Assembly (NCBI GenBank): GCA_944324835.1
Contig: CALUXV010000016.1
Coordinates: forward strand, 1-35,839
Length of the DNA stretch: 35,839 bases
Direction: 5' to 3'
DNA from: Candidatus Gastranaerophilales bacterium
Lineage (GTDB): Bacteria > Cyanobacteriota > Vampirovibrionia > Gastranaerophilales > Gastranaerophilaceae
Shown one piece after another: positions 7,999 to 16,566 of this stretch (positions are counted from its first letter, which is position 1; each line of letters begins with the position of its first letter). Both the position numbers and the translations under genes were made by a program. The notes under the pieces were generated by a model, which was given only the letters and a program-made list of their open reading frames with translations, made no database searches and was not told where the DNA came from.

Positions 7999-9057
7999 TT
8001 ACTCTCGTATTCTTCCTTTTGGATCTAATATATCTCTTATTGTATCACCTATTAGATTAAATGCTAATACTGCAATAAAAATTAAAAATCCGGGAGTCAA
8101 AAGCCAAGGTCTATATAATATATTAATATATTCCTGCGCTTCTTTCAACATATTGCCCCAGCTTGCATCCGGCTGTTGTATACCAAGCCCTAAAAAACTT
8201 AAACCTGATTCTGCCAGAATATATGAAGGAACTGATAAAGTCATCGCAATTATTACATAACTGGTTGTCTGAGGTAAGATATGTTTCAGTATTACTCTCA
8301 AATCCGACGCTCCAATTGTTTTTGCCGCAAGAACAAACTCTTCATTTTTTATAGACAAAACCATACCTCTTACTACTCTTGCGAATCCAGACCAGCCAAT
8401 AAGAGCAAGTATTACAACAATAAGTGTAAACCTTTGTGTACTTGTCATATTTGATGGAAGTATAGCTGCGAGGATTATTAAAAGATAAAAACTCGGAATC
8501 GCCATAACAGCTTCTGCAAACCGCATCATAATATTATCAACCCAACCGCCGAAATAGCCGGATATTCCGCCGTATATAAGGCCTATCGGGAACAATATAA
8601 ACAATGATAAAAATCCTATTGTTAAAGATATTCGCCCTCCGAATAATAATCTTGAAAATACGTCACGACCGTTAATATCTGTTCCAAGTAAATACAAACG
8701 TCCGCTTTTTTCAACTCCGAACAGATGAATATTGGTTTTTATTAAACCTAAAAACTTATATTCTTCACCACGATTGAACAGGTTTATATAATATTTGTGC
8801 GACCTGTCAAGCGTATATACAGCTTGATAAAGTTCCGGCATGTACTCTCGCTTGTAGTTATATGTATAAGGTTTTGAAAATTTCCCGTTTTCATCAATAA
8901 CAAAAATCTTTGACGGCGGAGCATAAGATTGGTTTCTGTCTGAAAAATCTTTTGAATACGGAGCAATAAAATCTGCAAACAAAATCATCAGATACATAAC
9001 AACCAGAACTATTAAAGCAATACTTGCAAATCTATCTTTCATTATCTCTCGTATCAT
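7999..9057 (-). CDS. ABC transporter permease, OppC/DppC type
   Basis: Inner-membrane permease of a peptide/nickel-class importer. The first transmembrane helix (about 10-30) is followed by an extended periplasmic region (about 35-115, Tyr/Lys-rich, ending LYLLGTDINGRDVFSRLL), longer than in E. coli DppC but as found in several OppC/YejE-type proteins. The binding-protein-dependent transport domain follows, with GRISLTIGFLSLFILFP and the EAA loop around EEFVLAAKTIGASDLRVILK, and SGLSFLGLGIQQPDASWGNM near the C-terminus, a strong OppC signature. It overlaps the OppB-type gene by 4 bases (ATGA). Substrate is not determinable; oligopeptide or dipeptide is the family expectation. Confidence 0.93.
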   Translation of the reverse strand: MIREIMKDRFASIALIVLVVMYLMILFADFIAPYSKDFSDRNQSYAPPSKIFVIDENGKFSKPYTYNYKREYMPELYQAVYTLDRSHKYYINLFNRGEEYKFLGLIKTNIHLFGVEKSGRLYLLGTDINGRDVFSRLLFGGRISLTIGFLSLFILFPIGLIYGGISGYFGGWVDNIMMRFAEAVMAIPSFYLLIILAAILPSNMTSTQRFTLIVVILALIGWSGFARVVRGMVLSIKNEEFVLAAKTIGASDLRVILKHILPQTTSYVIIAMTLSVPSYILAESGLSFLGLGIQQPDASWGNMLKEAQEYINILYRPWLLTPGFLIFIAVLAFNLIGDTIRDILDPKGRIRE

Positions 9058-10025
9058 CTTGCCCCCCTTATTCTAGGGTCTGTTATAATCAATAAGATAT
9101 CCGCAAGGAGATTCCCTAATACAAGCATAATTGAACCCATCATCAATGATGCCATAACAAGGTTTATATCTGATTTCATAACGGCTTCCAGTATTAGTCT
9201 TCCAAGTCCCGGATATTGAAATACGTATTCTGTAAGTGCTGCACCGCTTAATAGTCCTGCAAATTCAAATCCTAATAACGTTATCATAGGATTAAGTGCG
9301 TTTCTTAATGCATGTTTAAATATAACCTTGAATTCCGACAGCCCTTTTGCCCTTGCAAATTTTATATATTCAGAATCCATTACATCAAGCATATTGGCTC
9401 TCATTTGCCGCTGCAATCCGGCAAGTGATATTGTAAATAAAACCGTAACAGGAAGTACTAAGTGTCTTGCAAGGTCAAGTATTTTCCCGCCTAAAGAAAG
9501 TTCATCAAAATCAAAACTTGTTAATCCACCAACCGGAAATATTGATGTTTTGACCGCAAAAATTAACAGTAATATCGCAAAGAAGAATGATGGTATTGCC
9601 ATACCAATACTGGATAAAACTGTCAAAAGCCTGTCAAATTGACTCTTATGATAAATTGCTCCAAGAATTCCCAGAGGTACTCCGACAGCCCATGTCATAA
9701 AAATTACGATTGAAGTTAAAAGAAGAGTATTTGGTATTCTTTCTTTTAATTTATCTGATACTCTCTCTCCTGAGGACGTTACTCCTAAATCGCCTTTTAC
9801 GAAAGAAACTGCCCATTTTGCATACTGAACAGTTATCGGTTTATCCAATCCCAGCCGTTGAGTTTCTTTCTGTAATGTTTCCTGCGAGATAGAAGGATTT
9901 AACCTTAATTCCGCAAGCGGGTCTATCGGACTTAATCTTATTATGAAAAAACTTATTATTGATACAATGAACAATAACGGAATTATTTGAATTATTCTTT
10001 TTAGGATATATTTTAATATGTTCAT
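9054..10025 (-). CDS. ABC transporter permease, OppB/DppB type
   Basis: 323 residues, six predicted membrane helices, with the OppB N-terminal pattern LKYILKRIIQIIPLLFIVS and FFIIRLSPIDPLAELR. The EAA loop is DSEYIKFARAKGLSEFKVIF followed by HALRNALNPMITLLG, and the C-terminus has the EYVFQYPGLGRLILEAV signature. It partners the downstream OppC-type protein. ATG 10025 overlaps the stop of the binding-protein gene by 4 bases, showing translational coupling. No ATP-binding subunits (OppD/OppF) are encoded anywhere in the window, so they must be supplied from elsewhere. Confidence 0.94.
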   Translation of the reverse strand: MNILKYILKRIIQIIPLLFIVSIISFFIIRLSPIDPLAELRLNPSISQETLQKETQRLGLDKPITVQYAKWAVSFVKGDLGVTSSGERVSDKLKERIPNTLLLTSIVIFMTWAVGVPLGILGAIYHKSQFDRLLTVLSSIGMAIPSFFFAILLLIFAVKTSIFPVGGLTSFDFDELSLGGKILDLARHLVLPVTVLFTISLAGLQRQMRANMLDVMDSEYIKFARAKGLSEFKVIFKHALRNALNPMITLLGFEFAGLLSGAALTEYVFQYPGLGRLILEAVMKSDINLVMASLMMGSIMLVLGNLLADILLIITDPRIRGAR

Positions 10026-11872
10026 TTATTGTCCTCAATATAAATTTCTTCTATATTATATAGTATTCCAGATAATGTTGTAGGATATATGTTTTTAAAT
10101 TTTCTTCTTATTGCAACAACTCTTGTTGGAGAATACAGATATATTATAGGACGTTCATCGTAAATAATCTGCTGATACCTGTCATAATATTTTTTTCGTT
10201 CATTAAAATTAAGTTTTAATGCTCCTTCTTCAAAAATATTATCAAGTTCTTTTTCCCAGGATAATCTGTCATCTTTATTATACTGAGGCGGTCTTTGATT
10301 AAATAAATGCAGAGGACCGTTTGATGCCCAAACATTTTTACCGTTATGAGGTTCCAAAGGCGAACCCGTAAGCCCCATTATACACATATCCCAGTCATAA
10401 GTATTAGTTAATTTATTTACAAGAGTATTAAATTCAACAGGTTTAAAATTGACGGTCATTCCTAAATCCGCCAAATCCTGTTTAATCATTACCCCTATTG
10501 ATTCTCTTTCTGTATTTCCGGCATTAGTATATAAATCGAATTCGACTTTGTTGCCTGATTTATCGTAGAGTAAGCCATTTTTACCTTTATGGAACCCGCT
10601 TTTTTCAAGGAGAGATTCAGCATATTTTAAATCTCTTTTATGCCCTTTTATGTTTTTATTCAAATATATCCCGTTCAGGCTTTCCGATGTAAATAATGGT
10701 GCAGCAAGACCTTGTGCTATATTTGTAACCATACTGTCTCGGTCAACTGCATAATCTATAGCTGTTCTGAAATTTATATCTGAAAACCATTTTTGTTTTA
10801 AATAGCTGACATGCGGTTTTCCTTTTTCATTTTTGCGATTATTTAAATTTATTGCAAGAAACATTGTCCCTGTATCCGGTCCAAGATTATATATTGCATA
10901 ATCGGATTTCCCTTCACGCGCTTTATACCTTGCAACTGCTGCACCTTGTAAATTTATTGTATCTATTTCTTTACCTTCAAATTTTAATAATTCATTATTC
11001 AAATCCCCAACAATCAAATATACGACTTGATTTAGATACGGGAGTTTTTGGTTTTTCAAATTTATTTCATAATAATCAGGGTTTCTGTCAAAAACTACTC
11101 TTTGAGCCGGAACGTATTTTTTAAGATGAAATGCTCCTGAATATACAATTTCTTTCGGATTTATTGTTGTTGTAAGAATTCTGTCAAAAGATTTCTCCCA
11201 GTTAGGAATTGATGTGAAATAGTGTTTTGGTGCAACCGGATTTGATAAAATTCTTAAAAACGGAGCAAAAGGCTTTGGCACGGTAAATACAACCGTATAA
11301 TCATCAATTTTTTTAATTTCTGGAAGTTTTCCGTCAATTATAATACTATCTCTTACAGATGTATTACCAAGCCCCTTGAATACAATATCCCGCCAGGTAA
11401 ATATAACATCATCCGCCGTAATCGGTTTTCCGTCAGACCATTTTATACCATGACGAAGATGAATAATATAATCATTTTCTTTGATTTCTACTGATTTTGC
11501 CAGCTTTGGAGTAACTTCTCCTGTAACAGGATTGGCTGATACAAGCCCGTCATACATCATATTGGCCATCTGTGAAGATGTTGCATCTTTTGCTGTAAAA
11601 GGGTTGAATGTTTTTGGGCCTTCTCCAATTGTGGATGCTATTATACGTCCACCCAAATTCCCTGCAGGAAGTTGTGATTGCAAATAATCAACTCCTTTTA
11701 TCGTGACAGTTTTAGGATTTGGAAATAACTGATTAATAGAGTATTTATCAATATTTACTCCCTGGGTTATCGGAATTTCCGGCTGAATATCTGGATTGTC
11801 TTTTTTAATACATGCCGGCAAGGAAACAACTATAATCCCTATTAAAATAATAAGATAAATTACTCTTTTCAT
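10022..11872 (-). CDS. Peptide/nickel-type solute-binding lipoprotein (SBP family 5)
   Basis: 616-residue binding component of the transporter. ATG 11872 is chosen over an upstream TTG at 11914 because it yields a clean lipoprotein signal ending in lipobox LPAC with acylated Cys21, and because the likely -10 hexamer lies between the two. Family 5 signatures include TLAKSVEIKENDYIIHLRHG-like text (LAKSVEIKENDYIIHLRHG), WSDGKPITADDVIFTWRDI, and FRTAIDYAVDRDSMV. The protein is tethered at the outer face of the inner or inner face of the outer membrane. Large SBPs of this type bind peptides or cyclic ligands; specificity is unknown. It heads the operon with OppB, OppC, MgtC and TPR genes. No convincing Shine-Dalgarno is seen before ATG 11872. 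Confidence 0.92.
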   Translation of the reverse strand: MKRVIYLIILIGIIVVSLPACIKKDNPDIQPEIPITQGVNIDKYSINQLFPNPKTVTIKGVDYLQSQLPAGNLGGRIIASTIGEGPKTFNPFTAKDATSSQMANMMYDGLVSANPVTGEVTPKLAKSVEIKENDYIIHLRHGIKWSDGKPITADDVIFTWRDIVFKGLGNTSVRDSIIIDGKLPEIKKIDDYTVVFTVPKPFAPFLRILSNPVAPKHYFTSIPNWEKSFDRILTTTINPKEIVYSGAFHLKKYVPAQRVVFDRNPDYYEINLKNQKLPYLNQVVYLIVGDLNNELLKFEGKEIDTINLQGAAVARYKAREGKSDYAIYNLGPDTGTMFLAINLNNRKNEKGKPHVSYLKQKWFSDINFRTAIDYAVDRDSMVTNIAQGLAAPLFTSESLNGIYLNKNIKGHKRDLKYAESLLEKSGFHKGKNGLLYDKSGNKVEFDLYTNAGNTERESIGVMIKQDLADLGMTVNFKPVEFNTLVNKLTNTYDWDMCIMGLTGSPLEPHNGKNVWASNGPLHLFNQRPPQYNKDDRLSWEKELDNIFEEGALKLNFNERKKYYDRYQQIIYDERPIIYLYSPTRVVAIRRKFKNIYPTTLSGILYNIEEIYIEDNK

Positions 11873-11905
11873 AATTAAAGAATAGCATAATTTTATTATT
11901 TTAAC

Positions 11906-11933
11906 ATAGTACAACTAGTGGGATAAGAAACAA
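11906..11933 (-). promoter_or_regulatory. Predicted sigma-70-type promoter of the transporter operon
   Basis: On the minus strand, TTGTTT (11928-11933) and TACTAT (11906-11911) are separated by 16 bases. Transcription would begin near 11899, about 27 bases before ATG 11872 and after the upstream TTG, which supports the lipoprotein start chosen. Confidence 0.5.
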
Positions 11934-12110
11934 ACTAACATATAAGTACAATTGTTGTCTGGCCATTTTAATTTTTTGTTAAAAAATATTACAAAAAATT
12001 CAAACACTGAAATTCGAGCATAATTATATACTTTATATATAAGTAAGCATTAAATAAACACAAAAGATATTAAGAGAGAGCAACAAACAAAAAGAATCGC
12101 AGGTGAGAGT

Positions 12111-12266
12111 ATGGCTGTATTAAACATCTATGACATCAATGCCAGAGCAAACGAATTATCAGATGAGTTTAAAAAACTCGATGAAAATCCGGAAGATGAA
12201 AGTAGTGTATTGTTTGAAGAGATGAGAATTATGGCACTTAACAACCGTACAAAATTCAAACTGTAG
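12111..12266 (+). CDS. Small acidic protein, 51 residues, unknown
   Basis: A short ORF from ATG 12111 to TAG 12264-12266, beginning MAVLNIYDINARANELSDEF and ending NNRTKFKL. AGGTGA lies about 4 bases before the ATG, and a strong rho-independent terminator follows at 12340-12364, so it looks like a complete monocistronic unit. It is acidic and helical, with no signal peptide, membrane segment or cysteine. I do not recognise the family. A candidate -10 (TATATA near 12036) would leave a leader of about 65 bases rich in A. The local GC is higher than the flanking non-coding DNA, which supports coding. Confidence 0.72.
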   Translation: MAVLNIYDINARANELSDEFKKLDENPEDESSVLFEEMRIMALNNRTKFKL

Positions 12267-12295
12267 ATGAGTGATGTTTGGGTTACAGAAAAACT

Positions 12296-12335
12296 ATAAC
12301 TTAACTTAACTCAACTTAATTCCCACTAACTTAAT
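12296..12335 (+). repeat. Imperfect pentamer repeat (TTAAC-like)
   Basis: Eight successive pentamers read ataac, ttaac, ttaac, tcaac, ttaat, tccca, ctaac, ttaat, between the small gene and its terminator. Probably low-complexity DNA; no role is evident. Confidence 0.5.
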
Positions 12336-12339
12336 TTTC

Positions 12340-12364
12340 AGACCCTTTTCAGGGTCTTTTTTTT
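12340..12364 (+). terminator. Rho-independent terminator after the small gene
   Basis: Stem AGACCC/GGGTCT with a 6-base loop followed by eight T. It overlaps the stop region of the convergent rmlA gene at 12363, so it terminates only plus-strand transcription efficiently. Confidence 0.88.
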
Positions 12365-13250
12365 AATTTTTTACACTCACTAAATCGTGCATAATAATAT
12401 TTCTTATATAACTATAATAAGGATTATTACCGTATTTTTCTATTTGATTAAGAAGTTCTGATGCAGAAATAAACCCTTGATTGTAGGCAATTTCTTCTAA
12501 ACAAGATATCTTAGCACCTGTATTAAGTTCCATAGAATTAACAAAATTACTTGCTTGAAGCATTGAATCATGTGTTCCTGTATCTAACCAGGCAAAGCCT
12601 CTGCCCAAAATTTCTACATTTAACATACCACGGTCTAAGTACATTTTATTAAGGTCAGTTATCTCTAATTCTCCTCTTGCTGAAGGCACCAATTGTTTCG
12701 CAAAATCACAAACATTTGAATCATAAAAATATAGGCCTGTTACTGCATATGCAGATTTTGGATGTTGTGGTTTTTCTTCCAGTGAAATTGCTTTTTTATT
12801 TTTATCAAATTCAACTACACCGAATCGTTCAGGATCTTTTACAAGATAGCCAAAAACAGTTGCTCCATGGTTTGTGGTAATCGCTTCTTTCATCATAGTG
12901 GAGAACCCGTGCCCGTGGAAAATATTATCACCTAAAATAAGTGCTACATTATCACCTTGAATAAAATCTTCCCCAATTATAAACGCATCAGCAATACCCC
13001 TTTGCACATACTGAATTTTGTATGAAAGATTTATTCCAAATTGTGAACCATCACCTAAAAGTTTTACAAAATTATCATAATCAGTTTCATTTGTAATAAT
13101 TAAAATATCCTTTATACCAGCAAGCATTAGCGTTGATAATGGATAATATATCATTGGCTTATCGTAAATCGGTAACAAAATTTTTGATATTGGTTGAGAT
13201 GCCGGATATAATCTTGTACCTGCACCTGCTGCTAATATTAATCCTTTCAT
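12363..13250 (-). CDS. rfbA: Glucose-1-phosphate thymidylyltransferase
   Basis: 295 residues, the usual length for RmlA. It makes dTDP-glucose from glucose-1-phosphate and dTTP, the first step towards dTDP-rhamnose and related sugars, in the cytoplasm. The nucleotide-binding start is [20 protein letters not shown] (the common form has GGSGTRL) followed by [20 protein letters not shown]; later marks are [50 protein letters not shown] and [24 protein letters not shown] lies 6 bases before the ATG. The partners rmlB, rmlC and rmlD are not in the window. It is divergent from a GtrA-family gene, which may share a role in surface glycan modification. Confidence 0.95.
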   Translation of the reverse strand: MKGLILAAGAGTRLYPASQPISKILLPIYDKPMIYYPLSTLMLAGIKDILIITNETDYDNFVKLLGDGSQFGINLSYKIQYVQRGIADAFIIGEDFIQGDNVALILGDNIFHGHGFSTMMKEAITTNHGATVFGYLVKDPERFGVVEFDKNKKAISLEEKPQHPKSAYAVTGLYFYDSNVCDFAKQLVPSARGELEITDLNKMYLDRGMLNVEILGRGFAWLDTGTHDSMLQASNFVNSMELNTGAKISCLEEIAYNQGFISASELLNQIEKYGNNPYYSYIRNIIMHDLVSVKN

Positions 13251-13280
13251 ACAAAACTCCTTATATAATTGATGAAATAT

Positions 13281-13310
13281 ATTATATCATTACTTTATAA
13301 AGATTGTAAA
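13281..13310 (-). promoter_or_regulatory. Predicted promoter of rfbA
   Basis: Minus strand TTTACA (13305-13310), 18-base spacer, TATAAT (13281-13286). It abuts the -35 of the divergent gtrA promoter back to back. Confidence 0.6.
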
Positions 13311-13339
13311 TTGTTTGTATCAAATATTTATAGTATAAT
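13311..13339 (+). promoter_or_regulatory. Predicted promoter of the GtrA gene, giving a leaderless start
   Basis: TTGTTT (13311-13316), 17-base spacer, TATAAT (13334-13339). The ATG at 13348 lies 8 bases past the -10, so the transcript would begin at or next to the start codon; no Shine-Dalgarno is possible. Confidence 0.7.
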
Positions 13340-13347
13340 TTTTACTA

Positions 13348-13911
13348 ATGAAAAAGTTAAAAGTCTTTTTAAAAAAGATACATGATATTTGGTTTCATAT
13401 AAATGAAAAGCTACGATTTATCATAATCGGAGGCTTTAATTCCCTTGTATCATTTTTAATGTTTGTATTTTTAATTCATTTTTTTGCACAATTTTTCGTT
13501 GATGATACAACAAAATTGTATGAATATTTAAAAGCACATATTATGATATTAAAATACATAACATTTTTCCAATTTATACGGCAATTTTCACTTGCACTTG
13601 CATGGTTTGTATCATCATTTTTATCATTTACAACACAAAGACTTTTAGTTTTTCGTGCAAGAGGACATTCGCATGTACTGAAACAATATTTTAAATGTTT
13701 ATCAACCTGGTTTATCGGATATTTGATTAACGCTGTTATACTGGAAATTTTTGCAGCATTATTTGCAAAAATAGATTTATTCCCTCCGGTAATTGAAACA
13801 GATATTTCGCAAGCATTTGCTGCAATTGTTTCTGCAATTGTTACATATGTTTTATTCAAATATTTTGCGTTTAAAAAGAAATTAAAAATATCTCCGCTAT
13901 CCGAACTATAA
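13348..13911 (+). CDS. GtrA family membrane protein
   Basis: 187 residues with four hydrophobic helices. The family pattern is visible in LRFIIIGGFNSLVSFLMFVF near the N-terminus and in RQFSLALAWFVSSFLSFTTQ, then RLLVFRARG, the basic loop typical of GtrA. Family members are thought to move or help move polyprenyl-linked sugars across the inner membrane for O-antigen or teichoic acid glycosylation. No GtrB-type glycosyltransferase is adjacent, so the substrate is unknown. The loop between helices one and two is longer than usual (FFVDDTTKLYEYLKAH). The gene appears to be translated leaderlessly. It lies divergent from rfbA, a likely functional neighbour. Confidence 0.88.
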   Translation: MKKLKVFLKKIHDIWFHINEKLRFIIIGGFNSLVSFLMFVFLIHFFAQFFVDDTTKLYEYLKAHIMILKYITFFQFIRQFSLALAWFVSSFLSFTTQRLLVFRARGHSHVLKQYFKCLSTWFIGYLINAVILEIFAALFAKIDLFPPVIETDISQAFAAIVSAIVTYVLFKYFAFKKKLKISPLSEL

Positions 13912-13925
13912 TTTTTGTTAACAAT

Positions 13926-13954
13926 TTGAAATCAAATAATAGCTTTGATACAAT
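13926..13954 (+). promoter_or_regulatory. Predicted promoter of the histidine kinase gene, near-leaderless
   Basis: TTGAAA (13926-13931), 17-base spacer, TACAAT (13949-13954). Transcription would start near 13961, three bases before ATG 13964, and no RBS is present. Confidence 0.65.
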
Positions 13955-13963
13955 TGGTGTATC

Positions 13964-15232
13964 ATGATGAAATTAAATAGTGAAGAAGTACTGAGAGTAA
14001 TACCATCTTTTTTTGAAACAAATTTAAATACAGATGCTACTGCAAAAAGTATATTCCATAAACTTGGGCAAATTTTTGATTTTGAACAAGGATATATATA
14101 CTACCTTAATCCGGCAGGTGCACAGCTTAAATTTTCTGCAAATAATGATAATGAATATATCCTTGATTCTATTTTTGAACTTTCACCAAGAATTATGGAA
14201 AAAATGTATCATGATGGCGGATATTTATTAGATGAAAATTCTGACATTATCAAAGCTTTAAAGATTTTAGGATGTAAATCATTCATGCTGCAAAAACTTG
14301 GTATTGGATCAACAATTTTTGGTTTTTTAATATTGGCAAAAAAACAATCTAAATTTTATAATGAAATGGACTTAAATGTTTTAAAATCTTGCACTGCAAT
14401 TTTATCTTATCTTATAAAAGATTTAGAATTGTCGAATGTATTTAAGATTCAGTTAAAAGCATTAAAAGATGGCATTGTTGAAAAAAATGAAGCATTAAAA
14501 GTTATTAAAGAACAGAATGAAAAAATATTAGAAGCAGATAAAGCTAAAAATGAATTTCTTGCAAATGTTTCACATGAATTAAGAACCCCATTAAATGCGA
14601 TTTTAGGATTTTCAGAAATTCTTGCAACAAATCTTTACGGCGTTTTAAATCCAAAACAAGCAGAATATATATCTGATATTAGAGTTTCAGGAATACACCT
14701 TTTGAGCATGATTAATGAAATTCTTGACATTTCAAAAATTGAAGCAAAAGCTGTTAAGCTTGTACGTTCAACTTTTTATATTTCAAGAGCTTTAGATGAA
14801 GTTGTAAATATATTGGAACCGCTTGCAATTAAAAAATCTATTACTTTAAATAAAATTCTTGAAACAGATTTTGAAGTCTACGCAGATTATCAAAAAATCC
14901 AACAAATTTTATATAATCTTGTAAATAACGCAATCAAATTTAGTCCTGAAAACGGACAAGTAGATATTGAAGGAATTAAAAGAGGTAAAACTTTTGAAAT
15001 AAAAGTTCATGATAACGGCATTGGAATTGATAAAAAATATCATGGCAAAATTTTTGCAAAATTTGTACAGTTAGACTGTGCCTATACCAAAAAAGAAAGT
15101 TCAACCGGATTAGGTCTAACAATTACAAAAGAGCTCGTAGAACTACATGGCGGAAAAATTTCTCTTTTAAGCGAAGTAAATAATGGCTCTACATTTATTG
15201 TCTCAATTCCTTTACTTAGTGAGCCTCAATAA
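13964..15232 (+). CDS. Soluble sensor histidine kinase (GAF-like sensor, HisKA, HATPase)
   Basis: 422 residues without transmembrane segments, so cytoplasmic. Residues about 15-155 look like a GAF-type sensor (ATAKSIFHKLGQIFDFEQGY; FGFLILAKKQSKFYNEMDL). A coiled coil (160-195) leads to the H-box FLANVSHELRTPLNAILGFS with phospho-acceptor His204. The ATPase has an N-box (IQQILYNLVNNAIKFSPENG, about 312-331), DNGIGI (350-355) and TGLGL (381-385), so all catalytic motifs look intact. No response regulator is adjacent, making it an orphan kinase. The signal sensed cannot be inferred; two Cys lie in the sensor (C104, C143). Its last 17 bases overlap the convergent purD-like gene. Confidence 0.93.
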   Translation: MMKLNSEEVLRVIPSFFETNLNTDATAKSIFHKLGQIFDFEQGYIYYLNPAGAQLKFSANNDNEYILDSIFELSPRIMEKMYHDGGYLLDENSDIIKALKILGCKSFMLQKLGIGSTIFGFLILAKKQSKFYNEMDLNVLKSCTAILSYLIKDLELSNVFKIQLKALKDGIVEKNEALKVIKEQNEKILEADKAKNEFLANVSHELRTPLNAILGFSEILATNLYGVLNPKQAEYISDIRVSGIHLLSMINEILDISKIEAKAVKLVRSTFYISRALDEVVNILEPLAIKKSITLNKILETDFEVYADYQKIQQILYNLVNNAIKFSPENGQVDIEGIKRGKTFEIKVHDNGIGIDKKYHGKIFAKFVQLDCAYTKKESSTGLGLTITKELVELHGGKISLLSEVNNGSTFIVSIPLLSEPQ

Positions 15233-16457
15233 TGGTACAAATATCTTTTCTGTAATATTTACCTTCAAAATTTATAAATTCAAGTTCTTCATACAATCTT
15301 TGTTTAGCTCTTGATAATGTTTTTGCTATTTTTGTTACAACAAGAGTACTATTTCCTTGAGTTTCATATTCAAGATACTCATTTCGTTTTGTATTAAGAT
15401 GAGCAATTATTGTATCATCTTGAAGTTCGTCTAATCCTTCAATTATTGAATTTTTATATTTACCTGATGAAAGCACTCCTGATACAGCAAACTCATCTTT
15501 CAAATCAATATATTCATAATCGTCTGAGAATGAACCAATAACACAAGCTTCCATTAATTTGTATATATCATGATTTAAAAGTGATAAAATACATTGAGCA
15601 TCATGATCTCTCATAAATGTATTACATTCAATTATTGAAATTTTTCCTTCCGGAGTAATAATTCCATCAAATCCAATTACACCTAAATAAGGATTTCCCT
15701 GACTTTCTAGAGTGTCGATTAATGGATATGCTATTTCAGAAATTATATATGCAATATGATCATCTGTCAGTTTTAAACAAGGTGAATAAGCCCCCATACC
15801 GGATGTTATAACACCACCATTCCCATCAAGGGAAAATTTATAATCTGTAACAGAACCTATTGGCAAAACTTTATATCCATCAGTTATTACGTATAATGAA
15901 AAATTTGTTCCCGGAATATATTCTTCAATAATGACTTTTTCTTCACTGTTGAAAAAACAATCTTCTATAAAAGATTTAGCAATTTTTTCAGATGGACAAA
16001 CCATTACAGAATTTAATAACTTATGTTTATCCGTTTTTATAACAACAGGCATTTGTATATTTTTTAAATAATCAAATGCTAATTGTTTCTTTTCAAAAAT
16101 TCCAAACCGTGGTGTTGGAATTTTTAATTTGTACATCAATTTTTTGCCTATAGATTTATGTATTGCAAAATTAGCAGCTGCAGCTGTAGGTGCAAATATT
16201 CGTAAATTATTAATTTCAAATAATTTTGCAATATCAGACTCTATTGCGGTTTCTGAACAACAAACAGTAAATGAAATATCATTTTCTAAAGCATACTCTA
16301 CAAGTTCTACCGGATTTGATTCCCTTATATCAACAATTGTTGCAAATTCCGATACTGCATCATTACCAGGAGCAACAAAAACATTAAAATCTTTTGATAA
16401 AATTTTTGCTAATGCATATTCTTTGGCAGAATGTCCGATGATTAATATATTTTTCAT
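15216..16457 (-). CDS. purD: Divergent phosphoribosylamine-glycine ligase-like ATP-grasp protein
   Basis: 413 residues with the PurD domain order: N-domain (MKNILIIGHSAKEYALAKIL, where canonical PurD has GxGGREHAL), ATP-grasp (HKSIGKKLMYKLKIPTPRFG; VVIKTDK; VIIEEYIPGTNFSLYVITDG), the PurD hallmark SGMGAYSP, and a C-terminal domain (YKNSIIEGLDEL to YYRKDI). It would catalyse glycinamide ribonucleotide formation in purine synthesis. Two usually strict motifs deviate: the loop expected as GPNTGGMGAYSP reads GVITSGMGAYSP, and the Mg-binding ExNxRFGDPExQ region reads ECNTFMRDHDAQ. It may be a fast-evolving PurD or a paralogue with a changed acceptor. No other purine genes are adjacent. Symbol is tentative. 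Confidence 0.72.
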   Translation of the reverse strand: MKNILIIGHSAKEYALAKILSKDFNVFVAPGNDAVSEFATIVDIRESNPVELVEYALENDISFTVCCSETAIESDIAKLFEINNLRIFAPTAAAANFAIHKSIGKKLMYKLKIPTPRFGIFEKKQLAFDYLKNIQMPVVIKTDKHKLLNSVMVCPSEKIAKSFIEDCFFNSEEKVIIEEYIPGTNFSLYVITDGYKVLPIGSVTDYKFSLDGNGGVITSGMGAYSPCLKLTDDHIAYIISEIAYPLIDTLESQGNPYLGVIGFDGIITPEGKISIIECNTFMRDHDAQCILSLLNHDIYKLMEACVIGSFSDDYEYIDLKDEFAVSGVLSSGKYKNSIIEGLDELQDDTIIAHLNTKRNEYLEYETQGNSTLVVTKIAKTLSRAKQRLYEELEFINFEGKYYRKDICTIIEAH

Positions 16458-16463
16458 AAAAAA

Positions 16464-16491
16464 ATTATATCATGAGAAAAAAACAACGCAA
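16464..16491 (-). promoter_or_regulatory. Predicted promoter of the purD-like gene, leaderless
   Basis: A perfect TATAAT on the minus strand (16464-16469) lies 6 bases before ATG 16457, with TTGCGT (16486-16491) 16 bases upstream. The start codon would sit at +1; there is no RBS. Confidence 0.5.
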
Positions 16492-16514
16492 AACAGAGAA
16501 AAAAATAATTAGAT

Positions 16515-16546
16515 AAAAAAACAGGTAAGTAAAGCTACTCACCTGT
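16515..16546 (-). terminator. Rho-independent terminator of the TolC-type gene
   Basis: Minus strand ACAGGTGAGTA, loop GCTT, TACTTACCTGT, then a T-run: an 11-pair stem (one G-U). Outer flanks AGATAAAAA/TTTTTATCT can extend the stem almost to the stop codon. Confidence 0.88.
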
Positions 16547-16566
16547 GGATCTTCTGGTATTTTTAT

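Noticed and set aside
12296-12335. Pentamer repeats considered as a CRISPR or satellite remnant
   Set aside because: Only five-base imperfect units over 40 bases, with no spacers and no cas genes in the window.
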